In this document: positions 1-10,732 of the stretch, piece after piece | Position numbering within the stretch: the first letter of the stretch is position 1 | Layout: the number at the start of each line of letters is the position of its first letter | Source of the DNA: Metallyticus violacea | Lineage: Eukaryota; Arthropoda; Insecta; Mantodea; Metallyticidae | Length of the DNA: 64,000 bases | Reading direction: 5' to 3' | NCBI GenBank assembly: GCA_030762175.1 | Contig: CM060842.1 | Location: 46,098,001 to 46,162,000, forward strand | Position numbers and translations under genes: made by a program | The notes under the pieces: generated by a model | Database searches by the model: none | Seen by the model: the letters and a program-made list of their open reading frames with translations, nothing else | What the model was told of the DNA's origin: nothing

Positions 1-1430
1 GGTTAACAGGGATAGGCATATTATCGTTAATTAATTTAATTGCCGAAACATAACATTAATATCTTGGTAAAAACCATAACTTTATAAATAATCTTATTTG
101 GTACTGTTTTCCTTGTAAATTTAAAAAATAAACAAATAAAATACAATTTCTGCTCCATCAACAAGGAAGGGCTTATGTCAGTATTTTGATTTTTTTTTTT
201 TTTTTTTTTGCAATAGAATGCTTTGGCATTTTCGGGTTTATGAAATATTGCAAAAAAACAAAACAAAAATTGATAAATCAATCTATAAATATAGAATGTA
301 CATAAAATGTAATATGCAGGATGTTAATGAACTATGCTGAAATAATTTCACAGAGTGTAGAGATGTATATAAGCAGTTTGGGATAGTAAACATTGCCTAT
401 CTATTCAAATTTCGCAGCTATAGTTGTGTTTCTAAAGGGTACGACACCGATTAATGAAGATCCCCCTCGAAAGCATAGCACACTATAACGAAGGTGGGTT
501 TCTAGACTCTGGCGCCATGGTTATGACATTGGCTATTGAGTAACAGGTCATTCATCAAGATCATTGTGTTAGTTCGTAACAATCCCACAATAATCATAAT
601 ATATGATTAGCTTCACTGTGTAATGTTTTAATTAAAAATTCTGATGGTGATTTGTTTTCGAGTTCAACTCTCGTTCATCACTTTTTTTTTTTTTTTTTTT
701 TTTTTTGTAATTTTTGTTTGTTTACTGACTGGCCTAATAATGCAGTTTTTAGCCTACTTTTTAAGTTGATGTTTCAATTTATACACTTAACTCTTAACAT
801 ATCAATTCATATAATTACAACCTTTGTAGTTGTTACCAATCAGAATCGTGTTCTGAGTATGTGTTGGGTAAATTAAGTTTTGATAAAGAGAATTAAGCTT
901 AAGCATTAAGTAAATTTCATTCATAATTCATTAGTATGCATATCGCAACATTTCATATTTAATAATAAAAAAAATAATAAAATTCACGCCATGCCAAGAA
1001 TTGACCCCGCTGTTTGTGGAACATCGGTTTTTTGTGTTATGCATTACACGACACAATTAAAGAGCTGCATTTAGAGTAGGGTTACATAATGTAAAGCAGT
1101 TTAGGGATGATCAGTGTCGCATTTTCACGTGATTAGTTCCAGATTTGAGGGATTTTTTTGGTATTAAATCTTGAAAACACTGATAACGAGCTGAGGAGAA
1201 TCGATATTTCCATGCTCGCAATACAGTTTTATTGCTAATTTTGCACGGGCTTCGCTTTAACACCGACTTATTGGCATCTGATGCCAAAATGTTTAACACC
1301 ATATCACTGCGTTATGTTTAGTTGTATACATTGCTTATAAACGACATCTCTGCACTATCTGAAAATACTTCGGTGTAGTTCATTAACATTCTGTATAATA
1401 GCTTCAAGGTATGACATTATTATTTCATTT
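1..1430. other. Upstream intergenic DNA, no gene recognised
   Basis: AT-rich sequence with T homopolymers near 188-209 and 682-706. The short open frames here, including one on the minus strand at 1111-1302, show no recognisable domain and no convincing splice context. Confidence 0.5.
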
Positions 1431-1436
1431 ATTTAA

Positions 1437-1512
1437 TTTCTGGTCCCATTCATTTCAAGGCATGAAATGGCTGATCAATTTTGCTCAGGGGCCTTTTCAA
1501 CTTCAGAGTCTG
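1437..1512 (-). repeat. Fragment of tRNA-derived SINE family A
   Basis: This stretch matches the 3' body of the SINE family seen complete at 56709, 57534 and elsewhere. The landmarks are the segment reading, on the plus strand, GGTCCCATTCA, GGCATGAAATGGCTGA and TTTTGCTCAG. The tRNA-like head and the tail are missing, so it is an old truncated copy. Confidence 0.7.
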
Positions 1513-1662
1513 TTATGTGTGATTTAAAGACACTGCGTCTATGCTTTCATACGGAAGCAATAATGATGATTTCCGAAAACATCCATTGACCCTGGCCAGG
1601 GTAAGCAATATTAATTGTATACCAAATTACGATTGGAACGAGATAATGTATTGGTACAACGT

Positions 1663-1764
1663 AAAAATGTGAAACGCTTCACGATTTTGATCCTTGCCCA
1701 GGAGCCGTGCTAATCTTCTCTGTATCGTCCCAATTTTAGTATCTGTACCGCCAAAGCGAGTATA
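1663..1764 (-). pseudogene. U6 snRNA-like pseudogene
   Basis: On the minus strand the sequence contains the diagnostic U6 blocks: GATACTAAAATTGG, GATACAGAGAAGATTAGCA (the ACAGAGA box) and AAAATCGTGAAGCG followed by CACATTTTT. U6 is the spliceosomal RNA that pairs with the 5' splice site and U4. Compared with the usual metazoan U6, the 5' stem is altered and about seven bases are missing between the GCAAGGAT block and the AAAATCGTG block. A few substitutions also occur inside the conserved core. The deletion makes a pseudogene more likely than a functional gene. An AT-rich TATA-like stretch lies upstream on the minus strand, near 1785-1810, but no convincing snRNA proximal element was recognised. 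Confidence 0.8.
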
Positions 1765-2079
1765 GCGTACATAGAACTTATGCTGATCTTATATGCTAAT
1801 GTAATTTCACCAAGTACCGTAATTACTTGGTGTTTATGTATTTAAAATATTTATAAAAATAGTAAGTAATCTAAAATAAATTAAAAATGATTGTGAATAA
1901 CTTAGGTAACTCTCACATAGAGTGTTAACAAACAGGATTTTAAAGGTATTATCCAAAATTTAATTTGCAATGTTTGCTTCAGGTATATGATATGGTTCCG
2001 TACGAGCTTAATTTTTATCTGATATTAAATTGTATTTTTTATTAGTAAGACAAATTAAGAAAAAAAAGTTTATAGAATT

Positions 2080-2180
2080 TTTTTTAAATTAATGGGCATT
2101 CATTTTTCACGTTGTGGTCATAATGATTAGCACGTAATAAATGCCACTTCCGGCTGTTGTTGTTACCAGTAAATTAGAAA
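2080..2180 (+). promoter_or_regulatory. Probable proximal promoter and 5' leader of the LUC7-like gene
   Basis: Directly upstream of the start codon at 2181 is ACTTCCGG (2146-2153), a good match to an ETS/GABP-type site, which is common in TATA-less housekeeping promoters. The bases after it could form a short leader. The transcription start cannot be fixed from sequence alone. Confidence 0.4.
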
Positions 2181-2285
2181 ATGGCAGTCCTAGCAGCAGC
2201 AGCGTTGCTCGATGAGCTTATGGGAAGGAATAGAAACATTGCCCCGAACGATAAAGCCAAAGAATTGAATTGGGAAGATCCAGAG
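2181..2285 (+). CDS. LUC7L3: LUC7-like exon 1 (start codon, residues 1-35)
   Basis: The first ATG after the GC-richer leader opens a frame of exactly 35 codons ending GAT CCA GAG before the consensus donor gtaagt. It encodes MAVLAAAALLDELMGRNRN and a short acidic end. The LLDELMG block is the conserved LUC7 N-terminus, which in yeast Luc7 belongs to the part contacting U1 snRNP. The alanine run before it is not typical of vertebrate orthologues. Intron 1 is in phase 0. The start is chosen because the LUC7 motif begins within ten residues of it. Confidence 0.9.
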
Positions 2286-2410
2286 GTAAGTAATATTTAC
2301 CAAAACATTTATCTGTAGTCAGTAGTTGTGTTAACATTTTCAGCCGAAGATAGGGCTTAAGCTTGATCATTAAGCATATCATTTGACGTAATTTGTTTCT
2401 TGTTTTTCAG

Positions 2411-2656
2411 TATTGCAAGTTGTATCTTGTCAAGTTTTGTCCACATGACTTATTCGTAAACACCAGAGCAGACTTAGGCCAGTGTCCAAAGGTTCACGAC
2501 GATGAAGTCAAAGCGCTTTATGAAAAGTCAAATAGCTACAAAAAACAGCAGTATGAAGATGAATTCATACGCTTTTGTCAGAGCATGTTAAATGAAGTGG
2601 AGAGGAAGATAATTAAAGGCAAACAACGATTAGCGTTAATTGGAAAAGCCGATACT
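2411..2656 (+). CDS. LUC7L3: LUC7-like exon 2 (CCCH zinc finger, residues 36-117)
   Basis: The exon lies between a good acceptor (tgtttttcag) and the donor gtaagt, with 82 codons in phase 0. It holds the first LUC7 zinc finger, with cysteines at 37, 45 and 60 and histidine at 64, including FCPHDLF and NTRADLG, both family signatures. The following helical part (YEDEFIRFCQSMLNEVERKI) matches the conserved region after the finger, and the exon ends near a basic GKQRLAL segment. In the family this finger helps position the protein near the U1 snRNA/5' splice-site duplex. The exon is followed by a 14.5-kb intron. Confidence 0.92.
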
Positions 2657-4000
2657 GTAAGTAACATGATATTACAAATGTTGGCCGAATCATTCGATAT
2701 CCTTGTTTACTTTCAGGTGTAACTGTTTACATCATCTGTTCCTGCCCGGTTGTCGTTGCGTTTCTATTGAGTTGAGGAATAATATGGTTTTAGGGTCTTT
2801 TTCTTTCTTTTTTATTATTAGAAAAACTGACTACATCAAATCAATATACAAGATTGTGGCAGTACTAATCTTTGATATGTCATTTGGAAATTATTGGCAG
2901 TTTAATAAAATTACTCCTTTCTATAGTATCATGACCTGTAATGAAACGTGGATTCTGTACTACAAACAGTTGCACGGTGACTGAAACTTGATGAAGCACT
3001 GAAACATTTTTCAAAACCAATACCAATTGATTGAAATTTTAATATATGCAAATAACATAACAGGAGAGTAGATGGAGATATTACAAAAATAATAAGCCAC
3101 TGGGTTGTTCAGTTTCTAGTATTTATTTGAGGTTAGGCCTGTGTTTGTGTGTGCATATAAATTTATTACGAATTCCATTTTTGCCAATTGTATACATTTG
3201 GTTTGTACTTCATGAGGCAAGCCTGTTCTAAGCAAGTTTTACTTGTGAGATGCACATAGTGAATTTTCACTCAAAATTGCAGTAAAGGAAGGGTATGGCA
3301 ACTGTATGGTAGTCTGTGACTGGTTTAATATACTACAGTGTTTGGTTGTGAGGAAACAATTATTTTGAAGAGATGAGAAATGGACAAAATACATTAGAAC
3401 TGCAAGAAAAATGGTGAGAACTAGCAGTAGAAAGGGTCTTCTTCATTGTAATGACTGGCCACACATCTTGCAAACAATACTTTAGAAATGGAATGAACTA
3501 GGCTACTCGTGCTGCAGATCCACATGACATTTCACCAGTTGCCTTTCACTAATTCAAATGCCTGAACAATTTTTTGAAAAATAAAATCTTCATTAATGAA
3601 GAAGCTAAGATGGAATTTCATCATTTCTAGAAGCCAAAGTTTTTGTAGAAATGACCTGAATTAACTTGCTACAAATTGGCAAAATTGTATAGTTGCTGAT
3701 AATTTTTATTGAAAGAGGTGTTTTTTTAATTTATTGGTGCTTTATTGAAGCTTAAATTCACAAAACCACCATTAATTTTGAACAGTCATATAGAGTAACA
3801 AGTAATATTAGTGTGGATAATGAGAAATAATTGATATTTCTTCTTTCTGCATCTTGAATATACATTATATTTCGTCTCAGCATCTGAGTTTCACCATGCC
3901 TTAGCAATTACAGTCTTTGCTAACATTGCTCACATCTGGTGAAACCCTGGAACTGAAATAATTATATTGACACAAGCTGCAGAAGTCTGAGACAACATTG
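2657..4000 (+). other. Start of intron 2, unrecognised sequence
   Basis: Intronic AT-rich DNA after the exon 2 donor. An open frame running on from exon 2 and past 2703 is intron read-through, not an extra exon. No repeat family could be named here. Confidence 0.5.
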
Positions 4001-4006
4001 AATATG

Positions 4007-4243
4007 TAATTTTGTTGAATTAAAAGTAAAACTTCTAAAAATCATGTCAATATATTAAACTCTCTTGACGTTTCCATTAAAACCTTTTTTATTAAAAAGT
4101 AGGTTGGGACTAGTTTTATGAATCAACTTGCTCACATTGTCAACCAATTGACGACTTAATAAAAAAGTTTTGATGTGAAACGTCAAGAAAGTTTAATATA
4201 TTGACTGAATTTAGAAGTTTTACTTTTAATTCAACAAAATTAT
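4007..4243. repeat. Inverted-repeat element, probable Penelope-like terminal repeat
   Basis: Two arms of nearly 90 bp (4007-4095 and 4157-4243) are inverted copies with minor differences; the landmark in the right arm is GTGAAACGTCAAG. The loop carries ACTAGT and a TTAATAAAAAA block. The same arm sequence recurs once at about 28905-28970, beside a Penelope-like element with GIY-YIG remains. This is best read as a folded terminal repeat of that family. Confidence 0.65.
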
Positions 4244-4554
4244 GATAGTTTCACTGTGTGGATTCCTACATTCATTTTTAATTGAATTGAATGTGAACTT
4301 TAGATTCATATAGTAATCTAGTATGTAAGTTGTGCTCAGCAGCATATATATTGAATTCGTAAGTGTAAAATGGGAAAACATTATAAGAAAACATATACTG
4401 CCCACATTAAGTGCCAGGCTATCCAAGGAGGGCTTACAGTTTTGCTGCTAGGTGGTACTATAGTACTTGAAACAATTTCATCACTAATTAAGATCATGGT
4501 ATCAATGAGTCAAACTAACACTCTTTTTTACTACATTAATGTGTTGAGTTGTTC

Positions 4555-5990
4555 ACACTAACTCCACTTACTTTTTTTAAAACTTTGGACTAGTTTCGGG
4601 AGAGGTTCCTCCCATCCCTGGCTGTTGTTGACTGAATGCGGTTCGAAACGGGGGATGGACGCCCGTTCGCTCCTGTGGTGGTATCTTTTGGTTCTAGTAG
4701 AAACTTGGTGAGTTCATCCAGCGGCAGAAAATAAAAATTCATTAAGTTCTTATTTTTTAAAATGAAAATTCTCTCCCATGTGGATAGTACTATTGGGTTG
4801 TGAAGTTGTTTCAGTAATTTAATTTCTGGTTTTATTTCATGATTTTTGTTCCAAAAATGAGCTGCCATTGCTGATTTGTCTATCTGTTTCAATCTAATGT
4901 TCCTAAAATGTTGTTTTCTTCAAATTTCTAAATTTCTTTTCGTTTTTCCAACGTAGCTCTGCTCACAATCTGCACATTTAATCTCATATATTCCTGATTT
5001 TTGCTCTGTAGGGATGATATCTTTCATTGTGCAATGTACTAAATTTTTTATATTATATTTGTTCTTTGGGGCTAACATAATTACATGTTCTTTGAATATC
5101 AGGAATATATGAGATGTATGTGAAAACTGAGTTGATGTGTGTTTCAAATTTGCTTATGAAAAGGTTAGCTAAAAATGAAGACAAAGACTGCCCATAGTAA
5201 GTCCTGATTGTTGTTTATAAAATTTGCCCGTTGAAAGAAAAATGGAATTGGTTTATGCAAATTTCTCTAAGATTAATGTATTCTTTTATGTGTGCATCAT
5301 TAATTCCACTTGTTCTTAGCCAATCTTGCAGATAAATTAGGAATTTATCTTTTGGTATGCTTGGAAACTACGATTATATGTCGAAAGATATTAATGTGTC
5401 AGAAGGTTGCAATTTTATGTCCTTAATTTATTCTATTAACTGAAATGAATCATTTATATCTTGCTCTGAAATTTAGGTAGTGTCTTAAATCTATCAGCTA
5501 GCCATTTTGCTAAATAGTATGAAGGTGTATTGGTATTGTTAATGATGGGTTGCATACCATTTCCAGTCTTATGAATTTTTGGCAAACCATATATTTTTGC
5601 TATTGTAGGGTTTGTTCTTTATTTTATATTTTGTTCCTTTTGGGATAACAACAATTTTTAGAGACTCAATGAATGAATCAATACATCCCCTAAATGGATC
5701 TGGACATATTCCTTTTTATTTAGCAAATCTTGCTTTCTGTTATATTAATCTTCTTTATTTAAATTACTGTTCTGTTCCCTTTGTCGGCTTTTGATAAACT
5801 ACATCTTTTTCATTTAACAATTTTATAGTGTTCCTATATATCTTATTTGCTGAAGTTTTCTTTTTTATTTCTTTGGACACCTTTTCTGATTTGATTCTAA
5901 CTAATTCTTTTTCTTTGTTGTTTAGCCCTTCAATGGTTACTTCTAAATCTGCCAAATAATCTTGTATTTTATTGGAATATTGGTCACAAG
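4555..5990 (-). mobile_element. Penelope-like element relic, minus-strand part (family 1)
   Basis: Read on the minus strand from 5990 down, the remains follow PLE order. An N-terminal RT-associated region (about 6040-5764) is followed by an RT-like block containing KIHKTGNGMQPIINN (about 5590-5510) and SDTLISFDI (about 5410). The GIY-YIG endonuclease follows at about 5147-4920, with GIYEIKCADCEQSYVGKTKR intact. Last comes a C-terminal tail with AAHFWNKNHEI (about 4890-4590). PLEs are retroelements that combine a reverse transcriptase with a GIY-YIG endonuclease. Stops and frameshifts show it is dead. The RT segment that should carry YVDD is missing here; a matching piece lies on the opposite strand immediately beyond 5990. 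The 3' end carries a degraded GGGAGG stem followed by GAAAC near 4600. Confidence 0.85.
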
Positions 5991-6580
5991 TGGAATTAAC
6001 CATGAGAAAACCCTTGTCGCCATTCCTGGCAAGTTTTTTCATAAGCTATTTTGAAATACATATTACAAGAACTTTGCCATACATTTTCAAAGTTTGGCCA
6101 GCATCAATATGTAGATGATATCTTTCTAATCATCAATCATAAGCACACAGATGATGCATTAAAACTTATAAATTTCAAGACCTGCAAGTGATATCTTTGC
6201 AGTCATCAACCATAAGTACATAGATAATGCATTAAAACTTTTACATTACAAGACCTAACTATTTAATTTATAGTTGAAACAGAAATTATAGGTACTTCCC
6301 TTCCTATACCTTAAAACAATTAAAAATAAAGATAAAATTTAATTTCGCATCTATAGGAAAACCATGCATACCTTTAATTACATTAAGGCACATAGTTTGA
6401 ACCCCAGAGCACATAAAGAAGCTGCATTTAATACTATGGCACGACTAGTAAATATACCGCTTAACAGAACAGAGGTACAACAAAGAATACAAACAAATGG
6501 TAAAATCTGCGGAAGAAAATGGATTCAATAAAAGAATAGTAGATAAGAAAATATAGACATTTGAAAAATAAAAATTTATA
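5990..6580 (+). mobile_element. Penelope-like element relic, plus-strand part with the RT YVDD motif
   Basis: The plus strand encodes KPLSPFLASFF, then YVDDIFLI (RT catalytic motif C, about 6109-6132) and, further on, YIKAHSLNPRAH and MARLVNIPLN, all typical of PLE reverse transcriptase. Within it a segment of about 70 bp around the HKHTDDALKL motif is repeated imperfectly (near 6137-6175 and 6205-6245). These motifs belong between the RT and GIY-YIG parts of the minus-strand copy next door, so the two parts meet head to head. Confidence 0.75.
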
Positions 6581-6879
6581 AAGCAAATCACAGCACTACA
6601 GTCAGAAGCCCTAAAACAAACTTTTTAAAAAATTAACATACCACCCAATAGACTTTTGTTAATTTCAAAAGATTGTTATTGTTGTTGTTGTTGTAAGTGG
6701 CCATTTCTTCAGTTAGGCAGCCACCTATATTACAAACTACATACAAAGATTATACCACAATCTGTATACCTATATAAGTAAACATGCATATTTAATTATC
6801 ATTCTCTTTATTTTTACTGTCCATTTCCATTTGTTTTTTACTTTAAATAAGTATTAACCTATGTTCTTAAATTTTTTTT

Positions 6880-7800
6880 CAAAATACACTTTAGAGTTGT
6901 TGTGCTATTCATTTTAAGCCATTTTTTGCTCATACTTTCTCTTCTCCATATCACTGTTTCTTTACATTTGAACAATATGCGTTCTGTATATTCTCTTTCC
7001 CTACATAGGACATTCACTTTGTATATTCCCATTTCTTTGCCCTTTTAATCTATACACTTGAGTTCTTAACTATGCAGTCCACTCTCTTCTTTACTTGTGT
7101 ATGGATACACCTTTCTCTTTCGCAGCTGTTTTTCATTCGGACATAGAACATTAGTGACCTCTTCACTAACAGAGTAATTTTTGTATCTCCGTATCTTCTA
7201 ATATTTTTTTCATATACTCCTTCAGCAACCTTTAATGTTGGTTTCTCTCTTTCTCCATACTTTTCCAAAGCTATTATTTTCTAAATTAAATCACTTGGCC
7301 AACTTTTGTTTTGTAAGCTGATTTCTTGATAGTTTAGGCATTGTTTTAATGAATTCTTGTCATTTCAGGATCCTATTCCAGTACTTAAGGTATCTTTTGA
7401 TAATCCTTTTCTTGCTACTCTCCCCATTTCAATTTGTGAAATTTTTTTACTACTCGTACTCCACTGGGAATCCTATAACCTTCTTGCAAAACATCCTATG
7501 TACTGAATCTGAAATTTCCCATACTTCATTGAGAGCATAATTCAGCACCATATACCATCCAAGTCTCTATTACTGTACCATACACTCGTTCCAACTATTT
7601 CACCTTCTAGCTCTGGTATTTTGTATAGGCATCCATTTATACCTGCCATTGCTACTTTCCGTTTTGCCATTATTAATTTCTTTTGTTTCTTCCATTAACT
7701 CCTTCATCTATTTAAATTCCCAAGTAAGTACAGTCATATATTACTTTATATTCATTTGTTCCTGCCATCTCTCATGCCTACTCAGCATACTTCCTTTCTT
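6880..7800 (-). mobile_element. Probable non-LTR retrotransposon fragment
   Basis: On the minus strand, broken frames give a basic, Arg/Lys-rich region and a degraded cysteine/histidine tail near the 3' end, similar in composition to the C-terminal part of the LINE at 52116-54060. The frames are heavily interrupted and no RT catalytic motif is visible, so the assignment is tentative. A short (TTG)n run lies at about 6672-6695 just outside. Confidence 0.35.
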
Positions 7801-7870
7801 AAACACTAAAATTTGTTTTTAATTATAACAGTTAGTCGATTTAATACTCTTATGCTCAACTAACCATCGA

Positions 7871-7913
7871 ATTATACAGAACATGCTTCACAGGCCTTCG
7901 GCTTCATCATCAG
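7871..7913 (-). ncRNA. Hammerhead-like core, left end of the family-3 PLE
   Basis: On the minus strand CTGATGA (7913-7907) is followed by a GCC-GAA-GGC hairpin and then GAAG where GAAA is expected. A matching copy lies at 9991-10030 on the plus strand, with CTAATGA in place of CTGATGA but a perfect GAAAC. Penelope-like elements are known to carry hammerhead ribozymes in their terminal repeats. Each copy has a core mutation, so neither would be expected to cleave well. Confidence 0.4.
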
Positions 7914-8338
7914 CTGTGTGTTGACTGCTGGATTTGTTGTTAGTTAAGTGGTGTAGTTCAATGATCAAATTATATTGAAACTCAATGAATGAATTTGAAT
8001 ACAGTGAAGAGTACTCTCATAATACAAACAGCAAAAATCAATGGATATGTTCATGAAATTGTAGACAAGAAAATTGAGAAGTTCCAACGAGAGAAGAGGT
8101 GAAAACAGGTTACAACATTGCTAGCAAAAAAAGAAACTACCATTCACAAGAAATTTACTTATCATCCTTGGGCCACCAAAAAATTCCAGAAATTAGTCTC
8201 AGAATTTGGGATTACTTTGTCTCCATTGAACAAATTCAGCCAAAATAATCTGCCCAACTCTGGTGATAATGATAGAATTACTGATGAGAAGAAGCCAGGA
8301 ATGTATTAAATCAATTGTTTGTAATGCAACAAAGTATA

Positions 8339-9663
8339 CCGAAGGTGCCAAAAAAGTGCATACACACTCTCACAGTAGATATCTATTTAATATATTTCAA
8401 AGTTGGACTGAAAAACAAAAAACGAACGAAGCCAAGATTATCGTATGATGTTCTGTAAACAGATGTGACTCACATAACATTATGCTAGCATTGCTATAAC
8501 AAAATGGAGCCAAGATTATTGCTTGAACAGCGGAAACCAATTTTGAAGTTGTATTGGAAAACCGAAAATGTTATTGAAGTTCAAAGATGATGAGACATGT
8601 GTACAGAACAGAACTGCCAATGCGAGTAACAATTGCATGCATTCAAGACAAATTTGACACTCATGGCACCGTATGCGATGTTCACAAGGGCAGATCTGGG
8701 AGACCTCACAAAGTAACAAACCCCGCGTCCTGGACTATGGACCATGTTTTAAGCACTCACCACAGAAATCTACCAAGCAATATGTACTTGAGACTGGGAT
8801 TAGCAGAACCAGCATACGTCATATTATTAAAACAGCAATGTTGAAAGTTTTCATCCCAAGACTTTTGCATACATTAAATGGAGATGACCCTGATCAGAGA
8901 ATGCAGTAATGTGAATGGTTTCGGAACATAATGCAAGAGGATGAGACCTTTGTAGGGAAATTGTATGGTCAAATGAGGCACAATTTAAGTTGAACGGAAC
9001 TGTTTACCAGCATAACTGTGTCTACCAGTGTGCAAACAAACCACATGCTATTTTGGAAAAGGCTGTTAATTTACCTGGAATTAATGTTTGGTGTGGGTTG
9101 ACATCTGGGGGTCTAATTGAACCGCTCTTTTTTGAAGGATCATTAACTGGCCCAGTGTACCTGAACGCACATCCATCTTACCTGCCATTCATATACTCTA
9201 TGGAAATGAGGAATTTTACTTCCAACAGGATGGTGTACCACTATATTACCACTGAGATGTACGTGCATACCTTGATGACAATCTTCCAAGGCACTGGATA
9301 GGACGAAGAGATCTGATTGAATTTCCACTGTGTTCTCCAGATCTAACTCCATTGGACTATGCGAAACTCTTAAGGATGTTATATACCATAGAAAACCAGT
9401 TATACTGACCACATTTTGAGAAGAAATTGAAATTGCGTGTACTGCTATCACTGAGGACACTTTCACAAACGTTACTTAACCAGTAGTTCAATGTACTCAG
9501 AAGTGTATCAGTGCCATTGGTGGGCATTTTGAACAACTGTTGTAACTGTGAAAGTATAGGATGATTAGTGCTCATCATTTTCTGTTTGTATTTATTCAGT
9601 TATGTTATATTAACACAGTTTTTTCTTTGCTTGAAGTGAGTATACATTTTTGGGCACCCTCTG
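8339..9663 (+). mobile_element. Mariner/Tc1-like DNA transposon with degraded transposase
   Basis: The ends are inverted: left CGAAGGTGCCAAAAAAGTG and right, read inward, CAGAGGGTGCCCAAAAATG. Both are flanked by TA (8337-8338 and 9664-9665), the usual Tc1/mariner target duplication, and the length is 1325 bp. The plus strand carries DDE transposase remains: [10 protein letters not shown] with LIEPLFFEG around 9077-9145, a YFQQDG-like block near 9220-9240, and [10 protein letters not shown] with CSPDLTPLDY around 9297-9360. Several frameshifts are present, so it cannot encode a full transposase. Confidence 0.9.
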
Positions 9664-9990
9664 TATATTGACAAAACAAAAAGAAGCATTGGAGTTAGAC
9701 TAAAGGAATACTGGAGAAACATCCGTTACAATCAGATAGATAAATCAGCGGTTGCACATCACTTTTGGAGAAATAAACATGATATAGAAATGAAAGTCAA
9801 ATTATTGAAATTCATAGATAGACCCTTGGAGCTGGAAATATGGGAAAATATTTTTATAAAAAATATGAAGTTAAAGTTATGAAGTTCAAGATCTCAAAAG
9901 AAGACAAATTAATCCAAAAGTTCATAAAATGTCCATGAGAGCTACACCAAGTTCATGCAACTAACAACGAATGCGGCATTCGACACACAG

Positions 9991-10030
9991 CTAATGATGC
10001 GGCGAAGGCATGTGAAACATGTTGTGTATA
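9991..10030 (+). ncRNA. Hammerhead-like core, right end of the family-3 PLE
   Basis: CTAATGA, then a short hairpin with GAA loop, then GAAAC and a segment ending TGTGTA. It is the inverted partner of 7871-7913. A conserved helix I partner upstream was not found by eye. Confidence 0.4.
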
Positions 10031-10139
10031 ATTCAATTAAGTGGATCATAAGAGTATTAAATCAACTCACTGGCTAATTAAGAATAAATCAATTGTTTCA
10101 CTGTATTAGTTCTGACATGAAATTTATTTTGAATTTAGT

Positions 10140-10690
10140 GCATTTTGTGTGTTTACCTCATTTACCTTCAATCCCCATTCTCTGCAGTATTTATCTCTTT
10201 CTTGTAGGGACAATTTTAAACCAATTACAGTGATAGATTCATCTACCAAATCATCAGGAAAAAGTAGAACAGGAGTATTTATATATTTTATTGCTGGCAG
10301 GAAGTTATACCTATTTTTTTTATAATCTGCAGTTATTGCTTACTTGGGTGTTAGATTGTCTGGTAATAGGAAATGGAGTGATCAAAAAAGAGTAGCAGAA
10401 GGAAAAATGGCCATAAATGTAATCAGATCTTATGTAAATAAAGTACCAAATGTACAAATAAAATGGTAAGAGAGAGTATATCGTTCAAAAGTGGAGAGCA
10501 GTATGATGTATGGAGTAGAAATCTGGGGGCTAGATGGGGGATGGAAAGTGATAAATGGATTATTTTGTAGAATTGTTCTAGTTTTACTGAGGTTTTCACC
10601 TAACGGGGTTGCTTTAATGAAACTAGGAAGATTGGGCTAGAAAACATCAATAAATTTAAAAACAAAAGAAATAGAAGGCTTACTAATATT
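10140..10690. mobile_element. Inverted non-LTR retrotransposon fragment
   Basis: The minus strand from about 10320 to 10140 encodes DDLVDESITVIGLKLS followed by YCREWGLKVN, an RT motif region almost identical in layout to the LINE at 52116-54060. From about 10320 to 10690 the plus strand encodes YLGVRLSGNRKWSDQKRVAE, SSMMYGVEIWG and SPNGVALMKLGRLG, which are further downstream parts of the same element. The two parts therefore lie in opposite orientations, as after an inversion during target-primed insertion. Confidence 0.75.
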
Positions 10691-10732
10691 TGCATTAAAG
10701 AAAATTACTTCATCTTCAACAAAAAATATTAC

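Larger units (their letters stand above)
7823..10045 (+). mobile_element. 5'-truncated Penelope-like element (family 3), split by a mariner
   Basis: The left end (7823-7925) and right end (9971-10060) are inverted copies of each other, as expected for PLE terminal repeats in a foldback arrangement. Between them the plus strand encodes the end of the RT region and KKFTYHPWATKKFQ, then the start of a GIY-YIG domain (KPGMY, CNKVY) up to about 8338. The frame resumes after 9663 with the rest of that domain (KTKRSIGVRLKEYWRNI) and the tail motif HFWRNKHDIE. The 1.3-kb gap is a mariner-like insertion. In-frame stops mark it as inactive. Confidence 0.85.

Noticed and set aside
1111..1302. Minus-strand 63-codon open frame near the left end
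   Set aside because: Somewhat less AT-rich than its surroundings but without a recognisable motif or splice sites.
2703..2984. 93-codon open frame after LUC7-like exon 2
   Set aside because: It starts inside the intron past a consensus donor, and the sequence has no LUC7 or other similarity.
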